Positions 1 to 6,420 of a DNA stretch of 51,389 nt are shown here, piece by piece; the stretch's first letter is position 1, and each line of letters starts with the position of its first letter. The notes below the pieces were generated by a model. The model saw nothing but the letters and a program-made list of their open reading frames with translations. It ran no database searches and was not told the DNA's origin. Location: the NCBI RefSeq assembly GCF_900609055.1, contig NZ_UXAW01000066.1, positions 1 through 51,389 of the forward strand, written 5' to 3'. Source of the DNA: Pseudogemmobacter humi (GTDB lineage: Bacteria; Pseudomonadota; Alphaproteobacteria; Rhodobacterales; Rhodobacteraceae). Position numbers and translations under genes: made by a program.

Positions 1-183
1 GGCCAGGGGCGGGCAAGGGATCAGGCTGCCGCTCCTTTGCCGGGCGCGGGCGGGGAAAAAAGCCCCGGTCTGCCGCTGGCGGCGCAAAGAGGCGCGCAAG
101 CGGGCCGCCCCAAAAATCTGGACGCTCCGAATACCATCGGCGGGAACCTTTCCTGTCAACAGATCCCGCAGCCACAGGGACAT
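1..183 (-). CDS. Possible partial CDS running off the left edge, function unknown
   Basis: An ATG at 183 (minus) follows a purine-rich AAGGGTG stretch by a normal spacing and opens a frame of 61 codons without a stop to the window edge. An EcfG-type promoter (230-254) points at it with a leader of about 45 nt. The predicted start is MSLWLRDLLTGK, followed by an Arg- and Pro-rich stretch that matches no family I recognise. In DNA this GC-rich a 61-codon open frame is weak evidence alone. The promoter plus ribosome-binding site is the main support. Confidence 0.3.
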   Translation of the reverse strand, partial: MSLWLRDLLTGKVPADGIRSVQIFGAARLRASLRRQRQTGAFFPARARQRSGSLIPCPPLA

Positions 184-229
184 ATTCACCCTTCCCGCGC
201 CACGGGGATCTTGCCGTTTTCGCTGCGTT

Positions 230-254
230 AACGCGACCTCCGCCGCCCGGTTCC
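230..254 (-). promoter_or_regulatory. EcfG-type general-stress promoter pointing left
   Basis: On the minus strand GGAACC (254-249) is followed by CGTT (233-230), with 16 nt between GGAAC and CGTT. This matches the alphaproteobacterial EcfG consensus GGAAC-N16/17-CGTT and has the same geometry as the phyR promoter in this window. It would drive a gene starting near 183 or beyond the left edge. Confidence 0.5.
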
Positions 255-384
255 CTCGTCATCGGAAAATAATCACTGTCACAGTTGTTTTCTTCACAAG
301 GGGTTAATGCCGGATGGAACGCCCGCGAGCGGCGATGCCGGCCCGGTCTGCCGCCCGGCCTGCCTTTTGCCGCAGCGTCATTCA

Positions 385-409
385 GGAACCATCCGCTGTC
401 TGCTGCGTT
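385..409 (+). promoter_or_regulatory. EcfG-type promoter of the 470-2119 operon
   Basis: GGAACC at 385-390 and CGTT at 406-409 give GGAAC-N16-CGTT, identical in spacing to the phyR promoter at 4752-4776. It lies about 60 bp upstream of the first ATG (470), a normal leader length. It places the downstream envelope-protein operon under the general stress sigma factor encoded at 3949-4566 (inference). Confidence 0.6.
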
Positions 410-469
410 TCAGCTTTTGCGGTGCGGCGCAAAGTCGCGTCATGAACGGGGAAATCAGGAGAGAGAACC

Positions 470-907
470 ATGGCGGTTTCCACCAAAAAGCCAGCGAAGC
501 ATCTGGAACAGGCTGGCGAGGAACTGCGCGAAGCCGCCTCGTCCGCGGTCGGGGCCGCGCGCGACGCGGGCGCCGAGGCGACACGCCGCGCGGCGAAGAT
601 CCGCGACAAGGCGGTAGATAAGGCCGAAGAGGCGCGCGACGCGCTGGAGGAAACCGGCGAGCGGCTCTCTGATCGGCTGCGCGAGGCGGCGGGCCGCGCG
701 CGAGACAGCGTGCAGGCGGTGCCGGAACGCCTGGCCGAGGGCCTGTCGGTCGCGGTGGAGCGCGTGCGGGACGGCAGCCTCGCGGATGTGGCCTCGGACA
801 TGCGGCATATGGTGCGTAAGAATCCGGGGCTGTTCATGGCAGGGGCGGCGCTGGCGGGCTTTGCGCTGGCGCGGATCCTGTCGGCGCGCACGGGCCGCGA
901 CGATTGA
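470..907 (+). CDS. YqjD/ElaB-like (DUF883-type) membrane-anchored coiled-coil protein
   Basis: A 145-aa protein with a long Ala/Arg/Glu-rich amphipathic helix (about residues 10-110) and a single hydrophobic C-terminal anchor (LFMAGAALAGFALARIL, about 123-139), preceded by a basic KNPG turn. That layout, helical rod then KNP-G then C-terminal membrane segment, is typical of the YqjD/ElaB/DUF883 group, stress- and stationary-phase-induced inner-membrane proteins that associate with ribosomes in E. coli. The ATG follows a purine-rich GGAGAGAG ribosome-binding site. It is the first gene of a three-gene operon with a holin-like and a DUF3618-like protein, the usual partners. An EcfG promoter at 385-409 suggests general-stress control. 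The family call rests on architecture; the exact function is not known. Confidence 0.75.
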   Translation: MAVSTKKPAKHLEQAGEELREAASSAVGAARDAGAEATRRAAKIRDKAVDKAEEARDALEETGERLSDRLREAAGRARDSVQAVPERLAEGLSVAVERVRDGSLADVASDMRHMVRKNPGLFMAGAALAGFALARILSARTGRDD

Positions 908-1350
908 GCCGGGATCCGCAAAGCGGCCCGGGGGTCAGTGCCCTGATCCTTCAGATCCTGGGTGGGGCCCTGCGTCTGATGGGCGGCGAGATCGCGCTGG
1001 CGCGGGCAAGCGCGCGGCGGGCGGTGGCGCTGGCGCTGCGGGGGCTGGTGCTGCTGGCGCTGGCGCTGGTGCTGGCCTCGCTGGCGCTCGGACAACTCGC
1101 GGATGCAGGCCATGCGGGGCTGGTGGCGGCCGGGCTCGGTCCGCTCGGGGCCTCGCTTACGCTCGGTCTGGGCCTTTTGCTGCTGGCCGGACTGCTGGCC
1201 TGGCTGGGGCTGCGGCTGATCCGCGCCGCGCCGCACGAGCCGCGCCGCAGCTTTTCCAGCCTGAGACGCGACATTCAGACCCTGATGGACCGGGAAACCC
1301 GCCCGGAAACCGATGCTTCCGAAGGAGCGAGAGATGACCGACGCGCGTGA
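904..1350 (+). CDS. YqjE/holin-superfamily-like membrane protein
   Basis: A 148-aa protein with two strong hydrophobic segments (about residues 43-65 and 78-105) separated by a short loop, and a charged C-terminal tail. This fits the phage-holin-superfamily III / YqjE group that regularly sits beside YqjD-like genes. The chosen start is a TTG at 904 whose TTGA overlaps the stop of the preceding gene, which implies translational coupling since no clear Shine-Dalgarno precedes it. The end overlaps the next gene by 17 bp. The role is probably in envelope stress tolerance, together with its operon partners (inference from context). Confidence 0.65.
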   Translation: MSRDPQSGPGVSALILQILGGALRLMGGEIALARASARRAVALALRGLVLLALALVLASLALGQLADAGHAGLVAAGLGPLGASLTLGLGLLLLAGLLAWLGLRLIRAAPHEPRRSFSSLRRDIQTLMDRETRPETDASEGARDDRRA

Positions 1351-2119
1351 CCACGATCACCCCCGCCGGATCGAGGCCGATCTGGCCCGCGAACGCGACG
1401 AGCTGGCGCTTGCGCTGGCGGCGCTGCGCGAACGGCTGCGGCGGCCCGCCGAACCCGCCCGCAACGGCTTTGCCGCCACGGCGGCGCCGGTGGCGAAAGC
1501 CGCAGTCCGCGCGGCGCAAACCTGGCCGCTGGCCTCGGCCGTTGCGGGGGCCGGGCTGGCCTGGCTTGGCTGGCGTGCGGTGAACGGCCTGCGTGGGAAA
1601 GACGCCGATTCAGCGCCGGAATGGCTGGTCGAGGCCGGGGAACTGCATGATCGCGCCGCGAAACTGCGCGCGCGGATCGAAGAGGCCGCAGCGGCGGGGG
1701 GTCTGGACGAGGCCGGGGCGCGCGACAGTCTCGCGGAGGTGGACGAGGCGCTGAAGAAAGAGGTGCGTCGTCTGATGGGGCGTGGTCTCGACGGGCTGGA
1801 GGCCGAGGCGCGTGCCGCCGCTCTGGCCGCGAGGGAGGAGGTCTGGCAGGCGAAATACGGCGGCGGGCGCCCGAAGATCGCGGCGCTGCTGACCTCTGGT
1901 CCGGTGCTGGCGCTGGCCGGGGCGGCGCTGGCCGCGGTTATTCCGCGTGCCTCTGCGGCGAAAGACACCGAGCAGGCCGCGCGCGATGCGGTCGAGGCGG
2001 CGCGGCAGGTGATCGGGGAGGAGGCCGACCGCCTGACCGCCCTGGCGGAGGAGCTGAGCCGCAGTCTGCGCGAGGCGCTGGATGCCGCAAAGACGGGGGA
2101 CGAGACCACGCGGCGCTGA
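1334..2119 (+). CDS. DUF3618-like membrane protein
   Basis: A 261-aa protein. The N-terminus (about residues 8-35, RRIEADLARERDELALALAA) resembles the DUF3618 helix found next to YqjD/YqjE-type proteins in alphaproteobacteria. A hydrophobic segment lies near 62-78, a helical charged region follows, and a second hydrophobic patch (about 180-200) precedes another amphipathic helix. ATG 1334 is chosen over the in-frame ATG at 1313 because AAGGAG precedes it at ideal spacing. It overlaps the holin-like gene by 17 bp and is the last gene of the operon. No enzymatic motif was seen. A structural or membrane-stress role is inferred. Confidence 0.6.
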   Translation: MTDARDHDHPRRIEADLARERDELALALAALRERLRRPAEPARNGFAATAAPVAKAAVRAAQTWPLASAVAGAGLAWLGWRAVNGLRGKDADSAPEWLVEAGELHDRAAKLRARIEEAAAAGGLDEAGARDSLAEVDEALKKEVRRLMGRGLDGLEAEARAAALAAREEVWQAKYGGGRPKIAALLTSGPVLALAGAALAAVIPRASAAKDTEQAARDAVEAARQVIGEEADRLTALAEELSRSLREALDAAKTGDETTRR

Positions 2120-2131
2120 ATCCGTTCCCTG

Positions 2132-2171
2132 CCCCCGTGCCGGTGCCCCCGTGCGATCCCCCCGTGCCGGT
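2132..2171. repeat. Three short direct repeats (CCCCCGTGC) between convergent genes
   Basis: CCCCCGTGC occurs three times at about 13-bp steps between the stops of the 1334-2119 gene (plus) and the kinase-like gene (minus). Two copies extend to CCCCCGTGCCGGT. No hairpin terminator is obvious here. Confidence 0.5.
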
Positions 2172-3952
2172 CAGGCGATGGCATCCGCCTTTTGCGGGGC
2201 GGGGGCCGGGTCGGGATCGTCGCGGTTGTGGCTGATGGTGAAGGTGATCATCACCGTTATCCGCGGCCCCTGGTCCTCGACCGCCATGGTGGCGGAAAGC
2301 TGGTTGACGAAGCCGCGGATCAGCCGCGCGCCGATCACCGCCGGCGCGCCGGCATGTTCCCCGGTGGCATATTCGCCGGTCAGCCGCGCGCGCGCCGCGG
2401 CCGGACCCGAGACCTCCAGCCGGGCGGTGTTGCCCGCGCCGGGCACCGGGCCGAGGCGGATCAGGATCGGCGGACCCGCTTCACCGCCCGAGGGGAAGCA
2501 CGACAGGATCTCGGCCAGCAGCAGCGCAAGCGGCACCGCCTGGGCCGAGCCCAGCACCAGCGGATGCAGGTCGGCGGTGATCGCATCCTTGTGGCCGGAG
2601 CGGCCGTAGATCTGATCGACGCGGCCGATCACCTCGGCCATCAGCTGATCCACCTCGACATCGGCGCCCCCGGCCATGCGGTAAAGCCCCAGATGAACGG
2701 TGGAGAGCGACATCACCCGGTTGTGCAGATCGTCGAGCACGGCGCGGATGTTCTCTTCCTCGGTCTCGCGCCGGTGCATGCGCAGGAAAGAGGCGATCAG
2801 CTGAAGGCTGTTGCCGGTGCGGTGATGCACCTCGCGCAGGAGCCCCGCCTTCTGGCGCAGCAGGTTCTCCAGTTCGGCCTCGTCGCGCAGGATGGTCGCG
2901 GTCATGGTGCGATAGGCCTCGGCGAGGCTGGCGATCTCGGCCGGCGGGTTGTCGAGATCCAGTTCCGGCATGCTGCGGCTGTCCGAGCCGAAGGCGCGCA
3001 TCGCTTTGGCAAGGCGGCGGACGTGGCGCGTGACCAGCCGCTCGACGCCGAGGAAGGTCACGCCCACCCCGGTCAGCCACATCAGCGCGGGCAGCAGATA
3101 GGCGAGGGCGTTGCGCCCCAGAAAGCCGCCGTCGCGCGGCAGCGGCCAGACCCCGAGCAGGTGAAGATCATGCGTCAGCGGAACCGAGGCGAACATCCGG
3201 CGCATGCCGTCGGGGGTGGTGTCGGCGAAGCTCTGCGGCGGCGCGCTGTTGATCCGGGCCAGATCGCGGGTCGCGGGCAGATAATCCGCCGCCGCCGCGA
3301 TACCCACCGAGGCATAGACCACCTCTCCGGCGCGGTTGCTGGCGATCAGCGCCAGCGGCCTCTCCGCCCCGCCCCGGGCGCTCATTTCACCGCCGGTCAT
3401 CGCCGTTTCGGGCAGCGAGATCAGCACGAAGCCCATCGGCTCACCCGTGGCGGTGGCGACGGGCGACACCACCGAAATCTCGACTGCGCCCGATGAGGAC
3501 CAGCCGGGGTCGCTGAAGATCTGCGGCGCGCGGGCGTCGCGCATCCGGGCGAAATGGGCAAGCCCCGTGAAATCCTGGGCCGAGCCGTCGGAGCTGCATT
3601 CCATCCGCCCCGACAGCGGCACGAAGGCGGCGCGGGCGATCCGCGGATCGGCGGCGGCATAGCTGGCCAGATGGGTGCGGCAATGCGCCATGTCGTCGCG
3701 CAGGACCGAGGCCAGAAGCTGGGCGGTGATCTGGCTGGCGCGGATCAGCCGCACCTCGCCGAGCGCCTCCTGAAGCGTGCGCCCGATCGAGGCCGCCATC
3801 GCCGTCTCATCCGCCTGGCGCTGGCTTTGCCGTGCCTGGGCCAGCGCCAGCAGGCCAAGCGGCAGCAGCGCGACCAGGATCATCGCGGCAAGCCGCAGGC
3901 CGAGGGCCGAACCGGAGCCCGCAGCAGACCCTCTGCCGGCCGCCGCGCTCAT
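2171..3952 (-). CDS. Sensor histidine kinase-like protein of the general stress locus, with degenerate ATPase domain
   Basis: A 593-aa membrane protein: TM1 about residues 18-42, an extracytoplasmic sensor region to about 280, TM2 about 285-305, a HAMP-like linker, then a HisKA_2-type dimerisation segment with EVHHRTGNSLQLIASF (phospho-acceptor His near residue 375). That pattern is typical of the HWE/HisKA_2 kinases that control PhyR. The ATP-binding half looks broken: the N-box position reads LAEILSCFPSGG without the conserved Asn, and the DxGxG box is replaced by a segment containing SGPAAAR. The late glycine-helix (GARLIRGFVNQLS) survives. It is last in the nepR-ecfG operon, its ATG overlapping the ecfG stop by 4 bp. 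It may act as a sensor scaffold or phosphatase rather than an active kinase (inference). Confidence 0.8.
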   Translation of the reverse strand: MSAAAGRGSAAGSGSALGLRLAAMILVALLPLGLLALAQARQSQRQADETAMAASIGRTLQEALGEVRLIRASQITAQLLASVLRDDMAHCRTHLASYAAADPRIARAAFVPLSGRMECSSDGSAQDFTGLAHFARMRDARAPQIFSDPGWSSSGAVEISVVSPVATATGEPMGFVLISLPETAMTGGEMSARGGAERPLALIASNRAGEVVYASVGIAAAADYLPATRDLARINSAPPQSFADTTPDGMRRMFASVPLTHDLHLLGVWPLPRDGGFLGRNALAYLLPALMWLTGVGVTFLGVERLVTRHVRRLAKAMRAFGSDSRSMPELDLDNPPAEIASLAEAYRTMTATILRDEAELENLLRQKAGLLREVHHRTGNSLQLIASFLRMHRRETEEENIRAVLDDLHNRVMSLSTVHLGLYRMAGGADVEVDQLMAEVIGRVDQIYGRSGHKDAITADLHPLVLGSAQAVPLALLLAEILSCFPSGGEAGPPILIRLGPVPGAGNTARLEVSGPAAARARLTGEYATGEHAGAPAVIGARLIRGFVNQLSATMAVEDQGPRITVMITFTISHNRDDPDPAPAPQKADAIA

Positions 3953-4566
3953 GCGGCGGTGACGGCGGACCGGCTCAGAACCGCTGCGGTCATGGTGTCG
4001 GTGCCCGAGAACAGATCCTCGCCCTCGGCCAGGCCCATAAGCTCGGCCAGGCGCGCGCGGGCGCGGCTGGCGCGGCTTTTCACCGTGCCGACCGCCACAC
4101 CCATCATCCCGGCGGCCTCTTCGCAGGAATAGCCCGAGGCGCCGATCAGGATCAGCACCTCGCGGTGCTGCGGCGAAAGCTGGTCGAAGGCGCGCTGAAA
4201 ATCGCTGTAGGCGAGGCGGCCGTCATGGGCGGGCTTTTCGAACATCTTCGCGGCATAGGTGCCGTCGCTGTCCTGCACCTCGCGGCGGGTCTTGCGCAAA
4301 AGCGAGTAATAGGTGTTGCGCAGGATGGTGAAGAGCCAGGCCTGGAGATTGGTCGCGGGATCGAACTTGTCCAGATTGGACCAGGCCTTGAGGATCGTTT
4401 CCTGCACGATGTCGTCGGCCATCGCCACATTGCGCGACAGGCTGATCGCGAAGGCGCGCAGACCGGGCAGGAGCGTGGCGATCTGGTCGCGCGGATCGGG
4501 GGGAGGAGCGTCATCCGCACCATCCGGCGATCCGCCCCCGGCCGCCGGTTTGCCGCGCGGGTTCAT
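3949..4566 (-). CDS. ecfG: EcfG-family RNA polymerase sigma factor (general stress response)
   Basis: A 205-aa ECF sigma factor. Region 2 (about residues 30-95) contains MADDIVQETILKAW and the LQAWLFTILRNTYYS stretch. Region 4 (about 125-180) contains LSPQHREVLILIGASGYSCEE and the helix-turn-helix GVAVGTVKSRASRAR. These are hallmarks of the EcfG group that directs the alphaproteobacterial general stress response from GGAAC/CGTT promoters. Its N-terminus carries a Gly/Pro/Asp-rich extension of about 25 residues. The ATG overlaps the nepR stop by 4 bp (ATGA), so anti-sigma and sigma factor are translationally coupled. Five promoters of the matching type occur within the first 6.3 kb, including its own. 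Confidence 0.93.
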   Translation of the reverse strand: MNPRGKPAAGGGSPDGADDAPPPDPRDQIATLLPGLRAFAISLSRNVAMADDIVQETILKAWSNLDKFDPATNLQAWLFTILRNTYYSLLRKTRREVQDSDGTYAAKMFEKPAHDGRLAYSDFQRAFDQLSPQHREVLILIGASGYSCEEAAGMMGVAVGTVKSRASRARARLAELMGLAEGEDLFSGTDTMTAAVLSRSAVTAA

Positions 4567-4733
4567 TTTGCGGCCTCACCGGCCTGAAGCCGGGCCAGAA
4601 GTTCCTTGAAACGGTCGGGCACTTCCTCGGTCAGAACCTCATCATAGACCCGCCGGAGATTCTCGTCGATCTGCGCCCTTACCGCTGAGCGATCCTTTGC
4701 CCGCCCGGGGTTGCCTGATAGCATCTTGCTCAT
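4563..4733 (-). CDS. nepR: NepR-family anti-sigma factor
   Basis: A 56-aa protein beginning MSKMLSGNPGRAKDRS and containing the NepR core QIDENLRRVYDEVLTEEVP followed by DRFKELLARLQAGE. In the known partner-switch, NepR holds EcfG inactive until phosphorylated PhyR captures NepR through its sigma-like domain. The start is the ATG at 4733 on the minus strand, downstream of the EcfG promoter at 4783-4758. The TGA overlaps the ecfG ATG by 4 bp. The length is normal for the family, and its smallness makes it easy to overlook. Confidence 0.93.
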   Translation of the reverse strand: MSKMLSGNPGRAKDRSAVRAQIDENLRRVYDEVLTEEVPDRFKELLARLQAGEAAK

Positions 4734-4751
4734 AGTCCTGCCATTGGTTCG

Positions 4752-4776
4752 GGAACCAACGTCGCTTGCGCGCGTT
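4752..4776 (+). promoter_or_regulatory. EcfG-type promoter of phyR
   Basis: GGAACC (4752-4757) and CGTT (4773-4776) give GGAAC-N16-CGTT directed at phyR (ATG 4815, about 39 bp after the -10). It overlaps the opposite-strand nepR promoter, so its -35 lies inside the other promoter's -10 region. The -35 also forms part of a near-palindrome, TTGGTTCGGGAACCAA (4744-4759). Confidence 0.75.
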
Positions 4777-4783
4777 CGGTTCC
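4758..4783 (-). promoter_or_regulatory. EcfG-type promoter of the nepR-ecfG-kinase operon
   Basis: On the minus strand GGAACC (4783-4778) and CGTT (4761-4758) are separated by 16 nt (17 counted from GGAAC), the EcfG consensus. The nepR ATG is 25 bp beyond the -10. It is interleaved with the phyR promoter, so both arms of the regulatory loop are predicted to be autoregulated from one 32-bp segment. Confidence 0.75.
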
Positions 4784-4814
4784 GCAGCGAGCGCGCATAA
4801 TGGAGAATTTTTTT

Positions 4815-5621
4815 ATGACCGATTCCAGGGCTTCCGCATTTTCACAATCGGTGGCCAGAGAGCTTCCCTGCCTTCGCCGCTACGCCCGCGCGCTGACCGG
4901 CAGCCAGACCAGCGGCGACAGCCATGCCCTTGCCGCGCTTGAGGCGGTGCTCTCCGATCCTTCGGCTGTTTCCGGGGCGCCTTCGCCGCGCATCGGTCTT
5001 TTCACCATCTTCCATCTGGTCTGGCAAAGCGCCGATTCCCCGGTGAGCGGCGGCGACAACCGGCTTGCCGCGGCGGCGCAGGTCCATCTGTCGCGGCTGA
5101 CCCCCAATTCGCGCGAGGCGCTGCTGTTGCAGTCGATCGAGGGCTTCACCCTGGCCGAGATCGGGCTGATCCTCGGCACCGGCGAAGAGCGCGCGGGTGA
5201 TCTGGTCGAGCGCGCCCTGCACGAGATGGAGCAGTCGATCCTCGGCAAGGTGATGATCATCAAGGACGAGGCGATCATCGCCATGGATCTCGCCGCCATT
5301 GTCGGCCTCATGGGCCATCAGGTGACCGGCGTTGCCCGCACCCGCGACGAGGCGGTGGCGCTGGCGTCAGGGATCCGGCCGGATCTGATCCTCGCCGATA
5401 TCCAGCTTGCCGACAATTCCTCGGGGATCGACGCGGCGAACGACATTCTCGCGCGGTTCGAGGTGCCGGTGATCTTCGTCACCGCCTTCCCCGAACGGCT
5501 GCTGACCGGAGAACGGCCCGAGCCGGCCTTCCTGATCAACAAGCCCTATACCGAGGAACAGGTACGCTCGGCGGTCAGCCAGGCGATGTTCTTCTCCTCG
5601 ACCGAGACGCTGAACGCCTGA
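4815..5621 (+). CDS. phyR: PhyR response regulator / anti-anti-sigma factor
   Basis: A 268-aa protein with the PhyR layout: an N-terminal sigma-like domain (about residues 8-140, opening VARELPCLRRYARALTGSQ and including LTPNSREALLLQSIEGFTLAE) and a C-terminal receiver (about 148-262). The receiver has the phospho-acceptor Asp near residue 195 (ILADIQL), the Thr (VIFVTAF) and the Lys (FLINKPY). The acidic pocket reads KVMIIKDEA, with Lys150 where an acidic residue is expected. Phosphorylated PhyR binds NepR and frees EcfG. ATG 4815 is preferred to ATG 4800 because GGAGA at 4801-4806 is well placed for it. The gene is divergent from nepR, is followed by a strong terminator and is predicted to be EcfG-dependent. 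Confidence 0.93.
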   Translation: MTDSRASAFSQSVARELPCLRRYARALTGSQTSGDSHALAALEAVLSDPSAVSGAPSPRIGLFTIFHLVWQSADSPVSGGDNRLAAAAQVHLSRLTPNSREALLLQSIEGFTLAEIGLILGTGEERAGDLVERALHEMEQSILGKVMIIKDEAIIAMDLAAIVGLMGHQVTGVARTRDEAVALASGIRPDLILADIQLADNSSGIDAANDILARFEVPVIFVTAFPERLLTGERPEPAFLINKPYTEEQVRSAVSQAMFFSSTETLNA

Positions 5622-5627
5622 AACGGG

Positions 5628-5656
5628 CCGGGCGCGGTGTTCCGCGCCCGGTTTCT
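5628..5656 (+). terminator. Rho-independent terminator after phyR
   Basis: CCGGGCGCGG (5628-5637), loop TGTT, then CCGCGCCCGG (5642-5651), followed by TTTCT. The 10-bp stem is perfect. It lies between convergent stops (phyR 5621 and the minus-strand gene at 5662). A weaker TTT tract on the other strand could let it serve both directions. Confidence 0.75.
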
Positions 5657-5661
5657 CCGCA

Positions 5662-6159
5662 TCACTTCAGATTGCGCACCACGTGGTCGGCGAAAGTGTC
5701 GATCATCGCGCGATAGACCCGGGCGGTGTCGATATCGGCGGCGGTCAGGTCGAAGCCCTCGCCCAGGGCGGGCATGCTGGCCTTCACATCGACCGTCAGT
5801 TCATAGCTGTCGCCCCGGCCCGGCTGCGGCGGGTCGCTGACCTTCACCAGCCCGCTCAGACGGGTGTCGGCGATGCCGATGGCCTCGGCGAAGCCGCTGG
5901 CCAGCGAAACCTCGTCGATATCGACGGTGATCATGGCGCCTTCCTCGGCGGTGCGGTCGGCCACCCGCGACAGGATCGCGGTTTCCAGATCGTTCTCCAG
6001 CGTGCCCCAGTATTCGGCGGCGGCAGCGTTCTGCACGGCGGCGATATCGACGGACACGTCGATCGACTGCACCGCATCGGCCCGGTCCTGGGCGAAGGCG
6101 GGCAGGGTCATCGCGCTGGCGGCCAGCGCGGCGGCAACGATTCGGGTAAAACGGTTCAT
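5662..6159 (-). CDS. Periplasmic protein of unknown function, predicted EcfG target
   Basis: A 165-aa protein with a clear Sec signal peptide (MNRFTRIVAAALAASAMTLPAFA, cleavage about residue 23) and an acidic mature domain rich in alternating beta-type segments (ITVDIDEVSLAS, YELTVDVKASM) ending in VVRNLK. There are no Cys residues and no catalytic motif I recognise. ATG 6159 is chosen because GGAGAC lies just upstream and the signal peptide starts there; the frame extends further upstream but reads as non-protein. An EcfG-type promoter (6241-6216) precedes it, so it is probably part of the general stress regulon. It converges on phyR. Confidence 0.75.
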   Translation of the reverse strand: MNRFTRIVAAALAASAMTLPAFAQDRADAVQSIDVSVDIAAVQNAAAAEYWGTLENDLETAILSRVADRTAEEGAMITVDIDEVSLASGFAEAIGIADTRLSGLVKVSDPPQPGRGDSYELTVDVKASMPALGEGFDLTAADIDTARVYRAMIDTFADHVVRNLK

Positions 6160-6215
6160 CCGGTGTCTCCTTGATCCGGGCGCCGCGAAGAAGGCGGCGC
6201 TTGCAATGCCGGGAC

Positions 6216-6241
6216 AACGCGGGCGCGGCGGGCGCGGTTCC
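6216..6241 (-). promoter_or_regulatory. EcfG-type promoter of the 5662-6159 gene
   Basis: Minus strand GGAACC (6241-6236) then CGTT (6219-6216), 17 nt between GGAAC and CGTT. The -10 is about 57 bp from the ATG at 6159. Consensus match and spacing agree with the other EcfG sites in this window. Confidence 0.6.
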
Positions 6242-6420
6242 TCTGCCGGGCGGCACCAAAAAGCCCGGGAACCGTGGAGCGTGTTTTGCATCACATTGAA
6301 AGATATGAACTTATCGGGAAGATCCTGCCGATGCGGGCCGGGCGCATCCCGTCGCTCTGCCGCTTTATTTGCGAAAACCTGCCGGAATCGCCGGACTCCC
6401 CTGGCGAATTCCCGCCGGTT

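Noticed and set aside
382-1236. 284-codon minus-strand open frame opposite the YqjD/YqjE-like genes
   Set aside because: The Gln/Arg/Ser-rich shadow lacks a start signal, while the plus-strand genes have overlapping stops, ribosome-binding sites and a promoter.
2192-3496. 434-codon open frame antisense to the kinase-like gene
   Set aside because: It is a shadow of GC-rich coding DNA: low-complexity Arg/His/Gly-rich translation, no ribosome-binding site, and the opposite strand encodes clear kinase motifs.
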